From Dehalococcoidia bacterium (GTDB lineage Bacteria > Chloroflexota > Dehalococcoidia > GIF9 > AB-539-J10): a DNA stretch of 64,000 nt. Positions 45,928 through 55,127 of this stretch are shown piece by piece. The position numbers were made by a program, and so were the translations under genes. The notes under the pieces were generated by a model. That model searched no databases, was not told the origin of the DNA, and saw only the letters and a list, made by a program, of their open reading frames with translations. Each line of letters opens with the position of its first letter. The first letter of the stretch is position 1. Location: the NCBI GenBank assembly GCA_007129495.1, contig SKVJ01000007.1, positions 18,932 to 82,931 of the forward strand, read 5' to 3'.

Positions 45928-47130
45928 GTGAGCCCGTCAGTCGCCCTCCTGCTTTCAATCGCAAGCATACTTGTGCTGCTGCGGTTCAAGGTGCACCCGG
46001 GCCCGGCAGTATTCGTGGGAGGCCTGGTCCTCTCGCTACTGGTCTTGCCGCTGATTGAAACCCCCCGTCTGATGCTCAGGACCCTGTCCACTCTCCAGAC
46101 TTATCGCCTCATCGGCATAATTGTCTGCGCCTTCACACTAAGCAAGTTGATGGAGCAGAGAGGAATGCTGATGAACCTGGCTCACACCCTCGAATCAATC
46201 GGGCCGAAAATGGCGATGCACGTCGTGCCTTCCGTGATAGGCATGGTGCCTATGCCCGGAGGAGCGCTCGTCTCCGCCACTGCAGTGAAGGGACTCTCCG
46301 AACGTCTCCGTCTCTCCCCTGCACAGGCCACGTACATCAACTTCTGGTTCAGGCACATCTGGGAGATGGCGGTACCAGTCTATCCGGCAGTTATCGCCGC
46401 CAGCATCATCCTCTCGGTTCCCCTCTCATCGGTGGTGCTGATAATGCTGCCTGTAATCCCCTTGATGGCCTTGTTCGGTGGTGTCGTCAGCTACCGCATC
46501 CTTCGTGATGCTTCCACTCAACCAGCGCAATCTCTGTCGGGCAGACAACTGGTAAGCGCGCTGTTGCGCGCGGCATGGCCGGTAGTGCTGCTGGTCACCA
46601 TGGTGCTGGCCGGCGTTGAGGCACTGGTTGCTTTTCTCGCAGCTTCGGTCCTGCTGGCCCTGCAGCAGCGCGTCTCGGTTCAGGAATTGAAACAGGCATT
46701 GCGGTACGCGCTCGACGGAAAAGTGCTATTCCTGCTTCTCGCGGTGATGCTCTACAAGGAATTCGTCGAGGGCTCTGGTGCCGCATTCGCACTGTTCACC
46801 GATATGCAGAGTCTGGGCATTGCTCCGCCTATCATTCTCATTGCACTACCCGTGGTGATTGGATTCGCCACCGGACTCTCGATTGCATTCGTTGGCATCT
46901 CTTTCCCTCTCTTGCTTCCTTTCATGACCGCAGATAACGGATTGAGCGGTTACGCACTTTTTCTGGCGTACACGGCTGGCGGGTTGGGTTACATGGTCTC
47001 CCCGCTCCACCTGTGTCTCATTCTGACCACAGACTATTTCAAGGCACGCCTCAGCGATGTGTATCGCCTGGTGTTTCCGCCACTCGTCGGAGTCATCGGC
47101 ACAGCGTTGCTAGTTTATCTGGTGTTCTGA
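45928..47130 (+). CDS. DUF401-family membrane protein
   Basis: This 400-aa polytopic membrane protein has about ten hydrophobic segments. The conserved GMVPMPGGALVSATAV segment near residue 108 and the NFWFRHIWEMAVPVYP stretch identify the DUF401 family, distantly related to gluconate-permease-type anion transporters. The substrate is unknown. The start is GTG 45928. It stands downstream of a promoter and upstream of a separately promoted HD gene. Confidence 0.77.
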   Translation: MSPSVALLLSIASILVLLRFKVHPGPAVFVGGLVLSLLVLPLIETPRLMLRTLSTLQTYRLIGIIVCAFTLSKLMEQRGMLMNLAHTLESIGPKMAMHVVPSVIGMVPMPGGALVSATAVKGLSERLRLSPAQATYINFWFRHIWEMAVPVYPAVIAASIILSVPLSSVVLIMLPVIPLMALFGGVVSYRILRDASTQPAQSLSGRQLVSALLRAAWPVVLLVTMVLAGVEALVAFLAASVLLALQQRVSVQELKQALRYALDGKVLFLLLAVMLYKEFVEGSGAAFALFTDMQSLGIAPPIILIALPVVIGFATGLSIAFVGISFPLLLPFMTADNGLSGYALFLAYTAGGLGYMVSPLHLCLILTTDYFKARLSDVYRLVFPPLVGVIGTALLVYLVF

Positions 47131-47162
47131 GCCCTTCCCTCCTCGGATATGCTGGGGAACAG

Positions 47163-47191
47163 TTGCCTGCGAGAAACTTTCCCTCTATAGT
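47163..47191 (+). promoter_or_regulatory. Promoter of the HD-domain gene
   Basis: TTGCCT (47163-47168) and TATAGT (47186-47191) are 17 bases apart, with a start near 47198. AAGGAGG (47216-47222) then precedes ATG 47230. Confidence 0.6.
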
Positions 47192-47229
47192 CTTGTCAGC
47201 ATTGCACTCACTTTCAAGGAGGCACGCAC

Positions 47230-47796
47230 ATGGAGACACACACTCCAACCCGGGACGAGGCTCTCGCCCTGCTCAAAGAGTACAACACGACAGACAGTCT
47301 CTTGAAGCACGCCTACGCCGTGGAGGGCGTGATGCGCTATATGGCGAGGAAGTACGGCGAGGACGAAGAGAAGTGGGCGGTAGTCGGATTGATTCACGAC
47401 CTCGACTACGAGCGCTTCCCGGAGGAACACTGTAAGAAGACCCGGGAAATCCTGGAGCAGCGCGGGTGGCCGGAGGAATACATCCAGGCAGCCGTCTCGC
47501 ACGGCTGGGGTATCTGTGTGGACGAGGAGCCAACAACCGATCTTTCCAAGACCCTCTACGCGATGGAAGAATTGACCGGCCTCATTACGGCTGCCGCGCT
47601 TGTGCGGCCGTCGAAGAGTGTCGCTGACATGGAGGCGAAGTCCGTTCTCAAGAAATGGAAAGACAAGTCGTTCGCGGCAGGAGTCAATCGTCCGGTTATC
47701 GAGAAGGGCGCCGAGATACTCGGTGTTGAGGTGCGCGACCTCGTCCATGATGCCATAATGGGCATGCGAGAAGTCAGGGAGCAGATAGGCCTGTAG
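47230..47796 (+). CDS. HD-domain phosphohydrolase-like protein
   Basis: This 188-aa HD-superfamily protein has the metal-binding pattern His27 (LLKHAYAVEG), His56-Asp57 (GLIHDLDYERFPEEH) and a further His in AVSHGWG. Proteins of this size are predicted metal-dependent phosphohydrolases, often on nucleotides, with no defined substrate. AAGGAGG lies 7 bases upstream. It converges with the flavin reductase gene, 11 bases apart. Confidence 0.78.
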   Translation: METHTPTRDEALALLKEYNTTDSLLKHAYAVEGVMRYMARKYGEDEEKWAVVGLIHDLDYERFPEEHCKKTREILEQRGWPEEYIQAAVSHGWGICVDEEPTTDLSKTLYAMEELTGLITAAALVRPSKSVADMEAKSVLKKWKDKSFAAGVNRPVIEKGAEILGVEVRDLVHDAIMGMREVREQIGL

Positions 47797-47807
47797 CCTG
47801 TAGGGGC

Positions 47808-49727
47808 TTAGATTCTGCTTCCGAGATCGTATCCCTCGCGTACGGCATCTCCGATGGACCTCGGCGCGACACAGTCGCCCGCCATGTACACCTCATCGAT
47901 CTTGCCTCTCAGTCCGTCATGCAGGAGGGATTCTCCCACTGAACCGGACGCGAACACCAGCGAATCCATCTCAAGAGTCACTCTGCGGCCATCTGACGCC
48001 TGAACGTCAAGGTATCCCGGTCGAGCTTCAACGTATGTCACTCCAGGTAGCAGCCTCACCCCCTTTTGCCGCAGACGTTCGAGGACAAACGGACGCAGCG
48101 ACGGTCCGACCTTGAGCGCCATTTCCGGGCCGCGCCTGGTGACGACTACACTCTTGCCGAGTTCTGCAAGGTACTCAGCAACCTCACATCCAACGAGCTC
48201 GCCTCCCACGATAACGACCTTTTTGCCTACCCGTGCCGAGCCATCCAGAACCGCCCCCGCGGGGATCGCTGCCACCTTGTCTATCCCTGGGACGTCCGGT
48301 ATCGTCTGCCGAGGACCGGTAGCTAGGATGACCACCCCGGGGTGTTCCTCTATCACTGATTCAACTGAGGCCTCCCGCTCCAGTTCTACGTTGACTCCGG
48401 TGCGGATCAATTCGTTCTCCAGGTATTTCGCATAGGCCCGAATGCGGTCTTTGTGCGGTGCCACTGCCGCCTGCGACAACTGTCCGCCAAACGCGGTGCT
48501 CTTCTCCCAGAGTGTCACCAGGTGCCCCCGTTCCGCTGCATTCAATGCTGCTACGATTCCGGCAGGGCCTCCCCCCACAACAAGTACTCTCCTGGGCTTC
48601 GCCGTCTCTGGAGCTTCCGCTTCTTCGTCTCTACCCAATCTCGGATTCACCTGGCAGCGTATGCCCACAGTATCTTGGACCAACAGACTGTCGCGGCAGT
48701 GCATGCAGACGATGCATGGAACGATGCGGTTCTCCCGACCGGATGCCACCTTAGTCGGCAGGCTTGCATCGGCAAGCAGCGCCTTGCCCATCACAATAAG
48801 ATCGGCGCTTCCGGCTGCAATCATCTCTTCCGCTGCTGCGGGCGTGATACGCCCAACCGCCATCACCGGTATTGAGAGGGTACGTTTCATAGCAGCCGCA
48901 AGATCTGCGATCACCGCGGGCTTGAACACGGCAGTGGTCCGGTTTGTCGGCGTGGAAGGGCCGTACGCCGAAACGTGAATGGCTCCCGATCCTGCCCGCT
49001 CTGCGACCCGCGCAATCTGTAGCGCCTCGTCAAGTGTAGTACCGCCCTCCACTCCGTACTCGCGCCCGTTCATCCTGACCCAGACCGGAAATCCGGGTCC
49101 CATTACAGTTACTGTCCGCTGCAGTATCTCGTCCAGGAACCTGGCGCGATTGTCGATACTGCCGCCGTACGCATCTGTTCTTCTGTTGGCAGCACCGGAG
49201 AGGAACTGGTCGATCAGATAGCCGTGTGCCCCATGAAGCTCGGCAGCCACGAATCCTGCCTCTCGTGCTCTTGCAGCGGCGGTCACAAAGGCATCAATGG
49301 TGTCCCGTATCTCCTCCTGGCTCAACTCGCGCGGCATTTCGCCGGCAGGATGCGCGATGGCAGAAGGCGCCACTGGTTGCATGCCTGTGAGAGACGATTT
49401 CGCCATGCGGCCCCCGTGGTGGAGTTGGATGGCCGGTACACAGCCATGCTTCTTAATGATCCCTGCCAACTCGCTCAGGCCGGACACAAGGTGGTCATGA
49501 TGGATACCCAGTTGATTGACGAAAACCTGCCCAACAGGCTCCACATAGGTGGCTTCCACAATGATGAGGCCTGCTCCTCCTCTGGCCCTCGCCTCATAAT
49601 GAGCTTTCAATTGCTTCGTGACTCGCCCCTGTTCATCGGCATACTGGGTGGTGATAGGAGCAAACACCAGGCGGTTCTTAAGCGATACCGGGCCCAGCCG
49701 AAATGGCTCCATGAGGTTTCTTCTCAT
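47808..49727 (-). CDS. NADH:flavin oxidoreductase / 2,4-dienoyl-CoA reductase-like protein
   Basis: The 639-aa enzyme has three parts. An old-yellow-enzyme FMN barrel (residues 1-330) shows FAPITTQYADEQG and HGAHGYLIDQFLS. A [4Fe-4S] site lies near residues 335-365 (CIVCMHC then RCQVNP). A two-dinucleotide-binding FAD/NAD module follows (VVGGGPAGIVAALNAAERG, then VIVGGELVGCEVAE). This is the FadH/trimethylamine-dehydrogenase architecture and probably reduces an enoyl or dienoyl substrate. GGAGGGG precedes ATG 49727. It follows fmt on the same strand, but no functional link is obvious. Confidence 0.88.
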   Translation of the reverse strand: MRRNLMEPFRLGPVSLKNRLVFAPITTQYADEQGRVTKQLKAHYEARARGGAGLIIVEATYVEPVGQVFVNQLGIHHDHLVSGLSELAGIIKKHGCVPAIQLHHGGRMAKSSLTGMQPVAPSAIAHPAGEMPRELSQEEIRDTIDAFVTAAARAREAGFVAAELHGAHGYLIDQFLSGAANRRTDAYGGSIDNRARFLDEILQRTVTVMGPGFPVWVRMNGREYGVEGGTTLDEALQIARVAERAGSGAIHVSAYGPSTPTNRTTAVFKPAVIADLAAAMKRTLSIPVMAVGRITPAAAEEMIAAGSADLIVMGKALLADASLPTKVASGRENRIVPCIVCMHCRDSLLVQDTVGIRCQVNPRLGRDEEAEAPETAKPRRVLVVGGGPAGIVAALNAAERGHLVTLWEKSTAFGGQLSQAAVAPHKDRIRAYAKYLENELIRTGVNVELEREASVESVIEEHPGVVILATGPRQTIPDVPGIDKVAAIPAGAVLDGSARVGKKVVIVGGELVGCEVAEYLAELGKSVVVTRRGPEMALKVGPSLRPFVLERLRQKGVRLLPGVTYVEARPGYLDVQASDGRRVTLEMDSLVFASGSVGESLLHDGLRGKIDEVYMAGDCVAPRSIGDAVREGYDLGSRI

Positions 49728-49763
49728 CCCGTTATCCCCTCCTTCTCGTCGCTGAGATCGAAG

Positions 49764-50711
49764 TTATAAGCCGAGCAATGACCCGATGAAGTCTCTCTGG
49801 CCACGTATGAACTCCTCCGCAGTAACCTCCCTCTTTCCTTCCAGTTGTATCCTCCGGAGGCCAAGCACGCCATCCTCGGTTTGTACGCCGACAGACAATT
49901 CGCCCGATGGCTTCAGCTCAATCACGGTACCCGGCCGCTGAGATGATTCATGTGCTATAGGCAACGCACTGTGGACCTTCAATCTCCGTCCCCGCCAGTG
50001 CGTATAACTACCCGGCCACGGGTGATACGCTCTTACCTGCCTCCATAGTGTCACTGCAGGCAGCGACCAGTCCAATCGACCGTCTTCCGCAACTATCCGT
50101 GGGGTATAAGTAGCGTCTTCGTGCTGCTGCGGCTGAGGCGTGAGAATACTGTCAAGCCACTGTGGTATCGTGTCGATAAGTAATCGAGCCCCCTCCTCTG
50201 CGAGTCGACTCGTGAGGCTCCCGGTCGTGTCATCGTCGTCGATGCATACGATCTTCCGGCTCAGCACGGGCCCTGTATCCAGCCCTTCGTCCATGAGCAT
50301 GATACTGACACCGGTCTCTGTATCGCCTTGCAGCAACGCCGATACGACCGGAGACGGTCCGCGGTGCCGTGGGAGGAGGGACGGATGTACGTTGAGACAG
50401 CCATGAGGCGGTATCTGTAGAATCCCTGTAGGCAGCAGATACGCGATTGCAGCTACTACAATCAGATCGGGCCTCATTGCGGACAGTTCACGGGCTCTTG
50501 CCTCGCCACTAAGGCTCCGCGGCTCGACGGTCGGGATTCGGGCCGCCAACGCCGCACGTTTCACGGGTGAGGGCTCCGGGTGTCTCCCCCGTCCTGTCGG
50601 GCGATCAGGACGGGTGTAAACTGCCACCACTCGATGGCAACTCTGCACGAGGGATTCAAGTATCGGCACACTAAAGTCCGGTGTACCCATGAATACAATT
50701 CGTGCGCTCAC
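49764..50711 (-). CDS. fmt: Methionyl-tRNA formyltransferase
   Basis: It formylates initiator Met-tRNA. The 315 aa have FMGTPDFSVPIL at the N-terminus, the catalytic NVHPSLLPRHRGPSPV (usual form HPSLLPRYRGAAP) and MDEGLDTGPVL, plus a C-terminal domain with RVRAYHPWPGSYT-like content. No def gene is adjacent. It is divergent from dnaA. Confidence 0.94.
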   Translation of the reverse strand: MSARIVFMGTPDFSVPILESLVQSCHRVVAVYTRPDRPTGRGRHPEPSPVKRAALAARIPTVEPRSLSGEARARELSAMRPDLIVVAAIAYLLPTGILQIPPHGCLNVHPSLLPRHRGPSPVVSALLQGDTETGVSIMLMDEGLDTGPVLSRKIVCIDDDDTTGSLTSRLAEEGARLLIDTIPQWLDSILTPQPQQHEDATYTPRIVAEDGRLDWSLPAVTLWRQVRAYHPWPGSYTHWRGRRLKVHSALPIAHESSQRPGTVIELKPSGELSVGVQTEDGVLGLRRIQLEGKREVTAEEFIRGQRDFIGSLLGL

Positions 50712-50811
50712 GTGGAGGACATTTTCGACGATTTCTCTTGTTTATGTCAAAGGTGCCCTAGAGAACCGAAATTTGGCTCTGTTAGATTACCCCCATGCTC
50801 TTGACCATCCC

Positions 50812-50828
50812 CCCGGATTCAATCCGGG
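50812..50828 (+). promoter_or_regulatory. Inverted repeat in the fmt-dnaA intergenic region
   Basis: A 7-bp stem (50812-50818 with 50822-50828, loop TCA) is GC-rich and sits about 80 bases before dnaA. It may be part of the dnaA leader or an operator. An extended -10-like TGTTAGATT (50780-50788) lies just upstream. Confidence 0.35.
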
Positions 50829-50909
50829 TCGGCGCTCCTCAATCCTGACTCTTTCGTTCGGGTCGTTCTACGGGTAATCGCATCGTTACTGATGCTATTG
50901 GAGGTGTTG

Positions 50910-52241
50910 TTGGAGTCTCCGCACGAGATCTGGCAGAAAGCGTTGGGTGACCTGCAGACACAGGTAAGCAGGGCCAATTACAATACGTGGCTTCGCAACA
51001 GCCATGGCATCTCCTTTGAAAATGGCGTGTTCGTAGTGGGGACTCCCAGCGCATTTGTCGCTGAGTGGCTCACGAAGCGGCTTCATTCCTTGGTCAAGAA
51101 ATCGCTCACTCATCTCACCGGCTGCGACACCCGGGTCGAATTCTGCGTCCATGATGCAGCGCGTCCTCAGCTCCGTCCACGTGAAAGTGCGTCTCTTGCA
51201 GACGGCGGAGCGGTTGCGCCGGCACCCGTAGGGCACACCAACGGACGGGGCACCTTTCATAACTTTGTAGTCGGTTCCTGTAACCGGCTGGCCTTTGCAA
51301 CAGCCCTCGAGATAGCCGAGAACCCCCTGAGCACATTCAACCCCCTCTATATCTACGGAGGTACAGGTCAGGGCAAGACACATCTCCTGAAGGCTATCGC
51401 ACACAGCGCCCAGGAGAACAGCAGAGAAGTGTATTACACGACGGCTGAGCGATTCACTGATGAATTCGTCATGGCCGTCAAGCAGAAGCGGGTTGAAGAA
51501 TTCCACGCCAAGTTCAAGAGACTCTCCCTCTTGCTCTTTGATGACATACAGTTCCTGGCGACCAAGCGGCAGACTCAGCAGTGCTTCTACCACATCTTTG
51601 ACGAACTGCACCAGCGCAATTGTCAGATCGCCATCGTCGGTGACCACCACCCACGCGAAATGCAACTGCTGTCAGACAAACTCCGCAGCCGTCTCGAGAG
51701 CGGCATGGTGGCATGTATACAGCCTCCTGACCTGAACTCACGCATAGGCTTCCTTGAGGCAAAGGCGCACGAGTCTGAGATCGTTGTTCCCGTGGAAGGG
51801 CTGCGCCTGCTGGCCGAAGAGGTCCGCGGCAATATGCGTCAACTCGAAGGTGCCATTGTCTACCTTTCGGCTCAGGCCCGCATCTCTGGCGACCCGATTA
51901 CTACACAATCTATCCACAAACTGCTCACTGGCATATCCACTTCGGGCGACGGCAAGGCGATTATCCATGCCGTTGCGAACTCATTCGACGTGTCAGTCGA
52001 GGATCTCATAAGTAAAAGGCGCGACAGAAGGACCGCGCTCGCCCGACATGTTGCCATGTACCTCATGCGTAAAGAGACTGCTTGTTCCTTTGCGGAGATA
52101 GGACGAGACCTCGGTAATCGTAACCACGCTACAATTCTCCATGGCTGCAACCGCATAGCTCTCGAACTTTCACGGAATCCAAAGCTGCAGAAACAGCTTT
52201 CACGCATCATCAGTCAACTTCCTGGGTCAAGAGTCCCGTGA
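50910..52241 (+). CDS. dnaA: Chromosomal replication initiator DnaA
   Basis: This AAA+ initiator binds DnaA boxes and opens the origin. Domain I begins SPHEIWQKALGDLQTQVSRANY. The ATPase domain has Walker A (YGGTGQGKTHLL), Walker B (LLLFDDIQF) and sensor motifs. The C-terminal helix-turn-helix ends with the signature FAEIGRDLGNRNHATILHG. The start is probably TTG 50910, 5 bases after GGAGG (50900-50904); ATG 50892 would add six residues and lacks a site. Domain II is short. It is followed by an AT-rich intergenic region with DnaA-box-like repeats. Confidence 0.95.
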   Translation: MESPHEIWQKALGDLQTQVSRANYNTWLRNSHGISFENGVFVVGTPSAFVAEWLTKRLHSLVKKSLTHLTGCDTRVEFCVHDAARPQLRPRESASLADGGAVAPAPVGHTNGRGTFHNFVVGSCNRLAFATALEIAENPLSTFNPLYIYGGTGQGKTHLLKAIAHSAQENSREVYYTTAERFTDEFVMAVKQKRVEEFHAKFKRLSLLLFDDIQFLATKRQTQQCFYHIFDELHQRNCQIAIVGDHHPREMQLLSDKLRSRLESGMVACIQPPDLNSRIGFLEAKAHESEIVVPVEGLRLLAEEVRGNMRQLEGAIVYLSAQARISGDPITTQSIHKLLTGISTSGDGKAIIHAVANSFDVSVEDLISKRRDRRTALARHVAMYLMRKETACSFAEIGRDLGNRNHATILHGCNRIALELSRNPKLQKQLSRIISQLPGSRVP

Positions 52242-52425
52242 ATAGACTGTTGATAGTTCTCCCGCGTGACGCTTGTTACATGTCGATAACCCACTTAGCG
52301 TCCACGATAACCTGTGTCTTCACCAAAGCTGCCCGTTAAGCAATCCCTCTGATCCATGGCTTCAGTTATCACCATCCTCATCATTGATATAATCTCTCAC
52401 CTATATTTTTTAACTGTTTAGGATA
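52242..52425. other. Candidate replication-origin region downstream of dnaA
   Basis: The 184-base gap holds four GATAA-type elements resembling TGTGGATAAC: TGTTGATAGT (52248-52257), TGTCGATAAC (52281-52290, one mismatch), CCACGATAAC (52302-52311), and the complement of GTTATCACCA (52365-52374). An unusually AT-rich tract (52380-52432) could be an unwinding element. No exact TTATCCACA occurs in the gap. A TATAAT at 52388-52393 may also serve nadD. The origin assignment is tentative. Confidence 0.35.
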
Positions 52426-53040
52426 ATGATGATGAAGATTGGCATACTTGGTGGAACATTCGATCCGGTTCATGTAGGTCACATCTTCATTGCGGAGGAA
52501 GCCCGGCTACGTCTCTCCCTCCAGAAGGTCCTTTTCGTTCCGGCTGGAAAGCCATGGCTTAAGGTGGATCACAAAGTAACGCCTGCGGAACACAGGGTGG
52601 AGATGGTCCGCCTCGCAATAGCGAAACACAGTGATTTCAGGTTGTGCAATGTGGAGGTCGATCGCAGTGGTCCTTCCTATACGGTCGATACCCTCGATGA
52701 GTTGCATGCCACGATTCAGGACGAACACGAATTGTATTTCATACTCGGTCTCGACAGCTTCGTGGAATTGCCGCTTTGGAAGCAACCTGAACGGCTTGTG
52801 CAGATGTGCACTCTGGTCGTAGTGCCGCGTGTTGGGACTAATCTTCCGGAGTATGGCGAGGTAGCGGCAAGGATTGAGGGAATGTCGGAAAAACACGTGG
52901 TGACGCTCGATTCGCCGATGATAGGGATCAGTTCTTCCGGAATTCGTGATCGTGTTGCCAGGGGATTACCGATAGATTACCTGGTCCCGGGTGAAGTGGA
53001 GAGATATATCATTGCCCACGGTCTGTACCGTGGGCAATGA
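52426..53040 (+). CDS. nadD: Nicotinate-nucleotide adenylyltransferase
   Basis: It forms deamido-NAD from nicotinate mononucleotide and ATP. The 204 aa carry GGTFDPVHVGH at the N-terminus, the FILGLDSF segment and ISSSGIRDRVARG at the C-terminus, the nucleotidyltransferase hallmarks. Three consecutive ATG codons (52426, 52429, 52432) make the start uncertain by two residues. It ends four bases before the convergent gyrB, inside a hairpin. Confidence 0.94.
   Translation: MMMKIGILGGTFDPVHVGHIFIAEEARLRLSLQKVLFVPAGKPWLKVDHKVTPAEHRVEMVRLAIAKHSDFRLCNVEVDRSGPSYTVDTLDELHATIQDEHELYFILGLDSFVELPLWKQPERLVQMCTLVVVPRVGTNLPEYGEVAARIEGMSEKHVVTLDSPMIGISSSGIRDRVARGLPIDYLVPGEVERYIIAHGLYRGQ
53011..53038. terminator. 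Hairpin between nadD and gyrB
   Basis: A perfect 11-bp stem (53011-53021 with 53028-53038) with a TCTGTA loop covers the end of nadD, up to the first base of its stop codon. It could serve both convergent genes. No U-tract is present. Confidence 0.6.
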
Positions 53041-53043
53041 CTG

Positions 53044-54960
53044 CTACACGTCGAGATTCTCGACCGCTTCTGCGTGATCCTGGATAAAGACTTTCCTTGG
53101 CTCGACTTCGCTTCCCATCAGCATCTGAAAGGCGTCACTTGCCGCAGCACTGTCCTCTATCTCCACCCGAAGTAAGGTTCTCGATTCCGGATTCATGGTG
53201 GTTGACCAGAGTTGCTCGGGACTCATCTCTCCAAGACCTTTGTAGCGCTGCACCTCTGCTTTGCCTCCGAGATTCTTGACCGCCTCGTTCTTCTCGAGTT
53301 CGGTGTAGACCCATGACTCGCGTTTGCCAGCATGGACGCGGTACAGGGGAGGTTGGGCGATGAAGAGGTGGCCTTCCTCAATCAACTCGGGCATATGTCG
53401 GTAGAAGAACGTGAGCAGCAGCGTGCGGATGTGTGCGCCATCGACGTCCGCGTCGGTCATGATTATGATCCGATGATAGCGCAGTTTCGTGAGATCGAGA
53501 CCGTCGGGCCCCGCCCTCAGTGCGGTCGCAAGTGCGCGTATTTCTTCGTGCGCGAGTATCTTGTCTTTGGTCGCCTTCTCCACGTTGAGAATCTTGCCTC
53601 GGAGCGGCAGAATCGCCTGAAAGCGGCGGTCACGCCCCTGCTTTGCTGAGCCTCCGGCCGAATCTCCCTCTACAAGATAGAGTTCGCAGAACTCCGGGTT
53701 CTTTTCGGAACAGTCGGCAAGCTTTCCGGGGAGGGTTGATGTCTCAAATGTGCTCTTCTTGAACACCAACTCTCTCGCCTTGCGGGCCGCTTCGCGCGCA
53801 CGTGCTGAGATGAGGCACTTCTCGACGATCTGTCGAGCTTCGTCTGGATGCTGCTCAAGGTACAGACCTAACTGGTCCGCCACGATAGATTCGACGTGAC
53901 TCCTGACCTCTGGGTTACCGAGCTTCGCCTTCGTCTGGCCCTCGAACTGAGGTGTTGCCAGCTTCACGCTCACTACTGAGACCAGGCCCTGCCGCACATC
54001 GTCTCCACTCAAACCGGGGTCGCTCTCCTTCACCAGCTTACCCTTCCGTATGTAATCCGTGAGGACGCGCGTGAGCGCAGAGCGGAAGCCTGTGAGATGG
54101 GTGCCACCGTCTCGCGTGTTCACGCAGTTGGCGAACGAAATGACATTCTCTGCCATTCCATCGTTGTAGAGTATCGCGACTTCAACTGACGAGGAGTCTG
54201 CGATGCCGTTGAGATAGATGGGTTGCGGATGGATGACGTTCTTGTCGCGACTCAATCGGCGCACATAGCTGGCGATACCACCCTCAAAATAGTACGTGCG
54301 CTCTTCACAGTTACGCATGTCTGTCAGGTGAATCGTGATTCCCTTATTGAGAAACGTCATCTCTCTAAGGCGTTGGGACGTTATCGTGAAGTCGTAGTTG
54401 ATGTCCTCGAATATCTCGGAATCAGCGAGGAATGTGACGGACGTGCCAGTGGTATCACAATCACCGACTACCATGATGTCAGATGTGGGCACACCGCGAG
54501 CGTACTCCTGGCAGTAGAGTTTCCCGTCACGCCGGACCTCGACGCGCATCTGGCTCGAGAGTGCATTGACTACAGAAGCGCCGACTCCATGGAGGCCACT
54601 GGAAACATTGTAGAGGTGGTTGCCGAACTTACCGCCCGCGTGAAGCCTCGTCATCACCGCCTCCAGTGCGGTGATGTCCGTTGAAGGTATCAAGTCAACA
54701 GGTATACCGCGGCCATTGTCACTGACGGTAATGCTGTTGTCTTCCTGGATTCTAACTTCAATCCGGTCACAGTATCCGGCGAGTGCTTCATCGATACTGT
54801 TGTATACAATCTCGTACAACAGGTGCTGCAGACCTTCGAAACCGGTCCCGCCGATGTACATACCCGGGCGTAGACGTACCGCCTCGATCTCGTCGAGTAT
54901 CTGGATGTCACTGGACGTGTACTTGCGGCGCAGGACCTCTTGATTTTCAGCAGCAGACAT
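53044..54960 (-). CDS. gyrB: DNA gyrase subunit B
   Basis: This is the ATPase subunit that drives negative supercoiling with GyrA. It has the GHKL site (EIVYNSIDEALAG, DNGRGIPVD), the transducer domain, and a TOPRIM domain with EGDSAGG and MTDADVDGAHI. The C-terminus ends in the short gyrase form (QDHAEAVENLDV). ATG 54960 is preferred, 9 bases after GAGGA; ATG 54969 abuts that site. An extended -10 element lies at 55082-55074. ParE is the main alternative, but neighbouring dnaA favours GyrB. Confidence 0.93.
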   Translation of the reverse strand: MSAAENQEVLRRKYTSSDIQILDEIEAVRLRPGMYIGGTGFEGLQHLLYEIVYNSIDEALAGYCDRIEVRIQEDNSITVSDNGRGIPVDLIPSTDITALEAVMTRLHAGGKFGNHLYNVSSGLHGVGASVVNALSSQMRVEVRRDGKLYCQEYARGVPTSDIMVVGDCDTTGTSVTFLADSEIFEDINYDFTITSQRLREMTFLNKGITIHLTDMRNCEERTYYFEGGIASYVRRLSRDKNVIHPQPIYLNGIADSSSVEVAILYNDGMAENVISFANCVNTRDGGTHLTGFRSALTRVLTDYIRKGKLVKESDPGLSGDDVRQGLVSVVSVKLATPQFEGQTKAKLGNPEVRSHVESIVADQLGLYLEQHPDEARQIVEKCLISARAREAARKARELVFKKSTFETSTLPGKLADCSEKNPEFCELYLVEGDSAGGSAKQGRDRRFQAILPLRGKILNVEKATKDKILAHEEIRALATALRAGPDGLDLTKLRYHRIIIMTDADVDGAHIRTLLLTFFYRHMPELIEEGHLFIAQPPLYRVHAGKRESWVYTELEKNEAVKNLGGKAEVQRYKGLGEMSPEQLWSTTMNPESRTLLRVEIEDSAAASDAFQMLMGSEVEPRKVFIQDHAEAVENLDV

Positions 54961-55073
54961 GGCAGACATTCCTCAAATGACCGGGGGGCTCAGTGTGGCC
55001 TTGGGAAAGAACTGTCTACTGCTGAAGCCTATAGTGTAAGCAGTGACTGATAGATAACGGGCCATACATACAA

Positions 55074-55082
55074 AGTATACCA
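55074..55082 (-). promoter_or_regulatory. Extended -10 promoter of gyrB
   Basis: On the minus strand TGGTATACT (55082-55074) is an extended -10 element. The start near 55067 leaves about 107 bases of leader before ATG 54960. Confidence 0.5.
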
Positions 55083-55127
55083 CAAGGGACCCGAGTCAGC
55101 TACGGACACTCGCAGACTTGGGGATAC

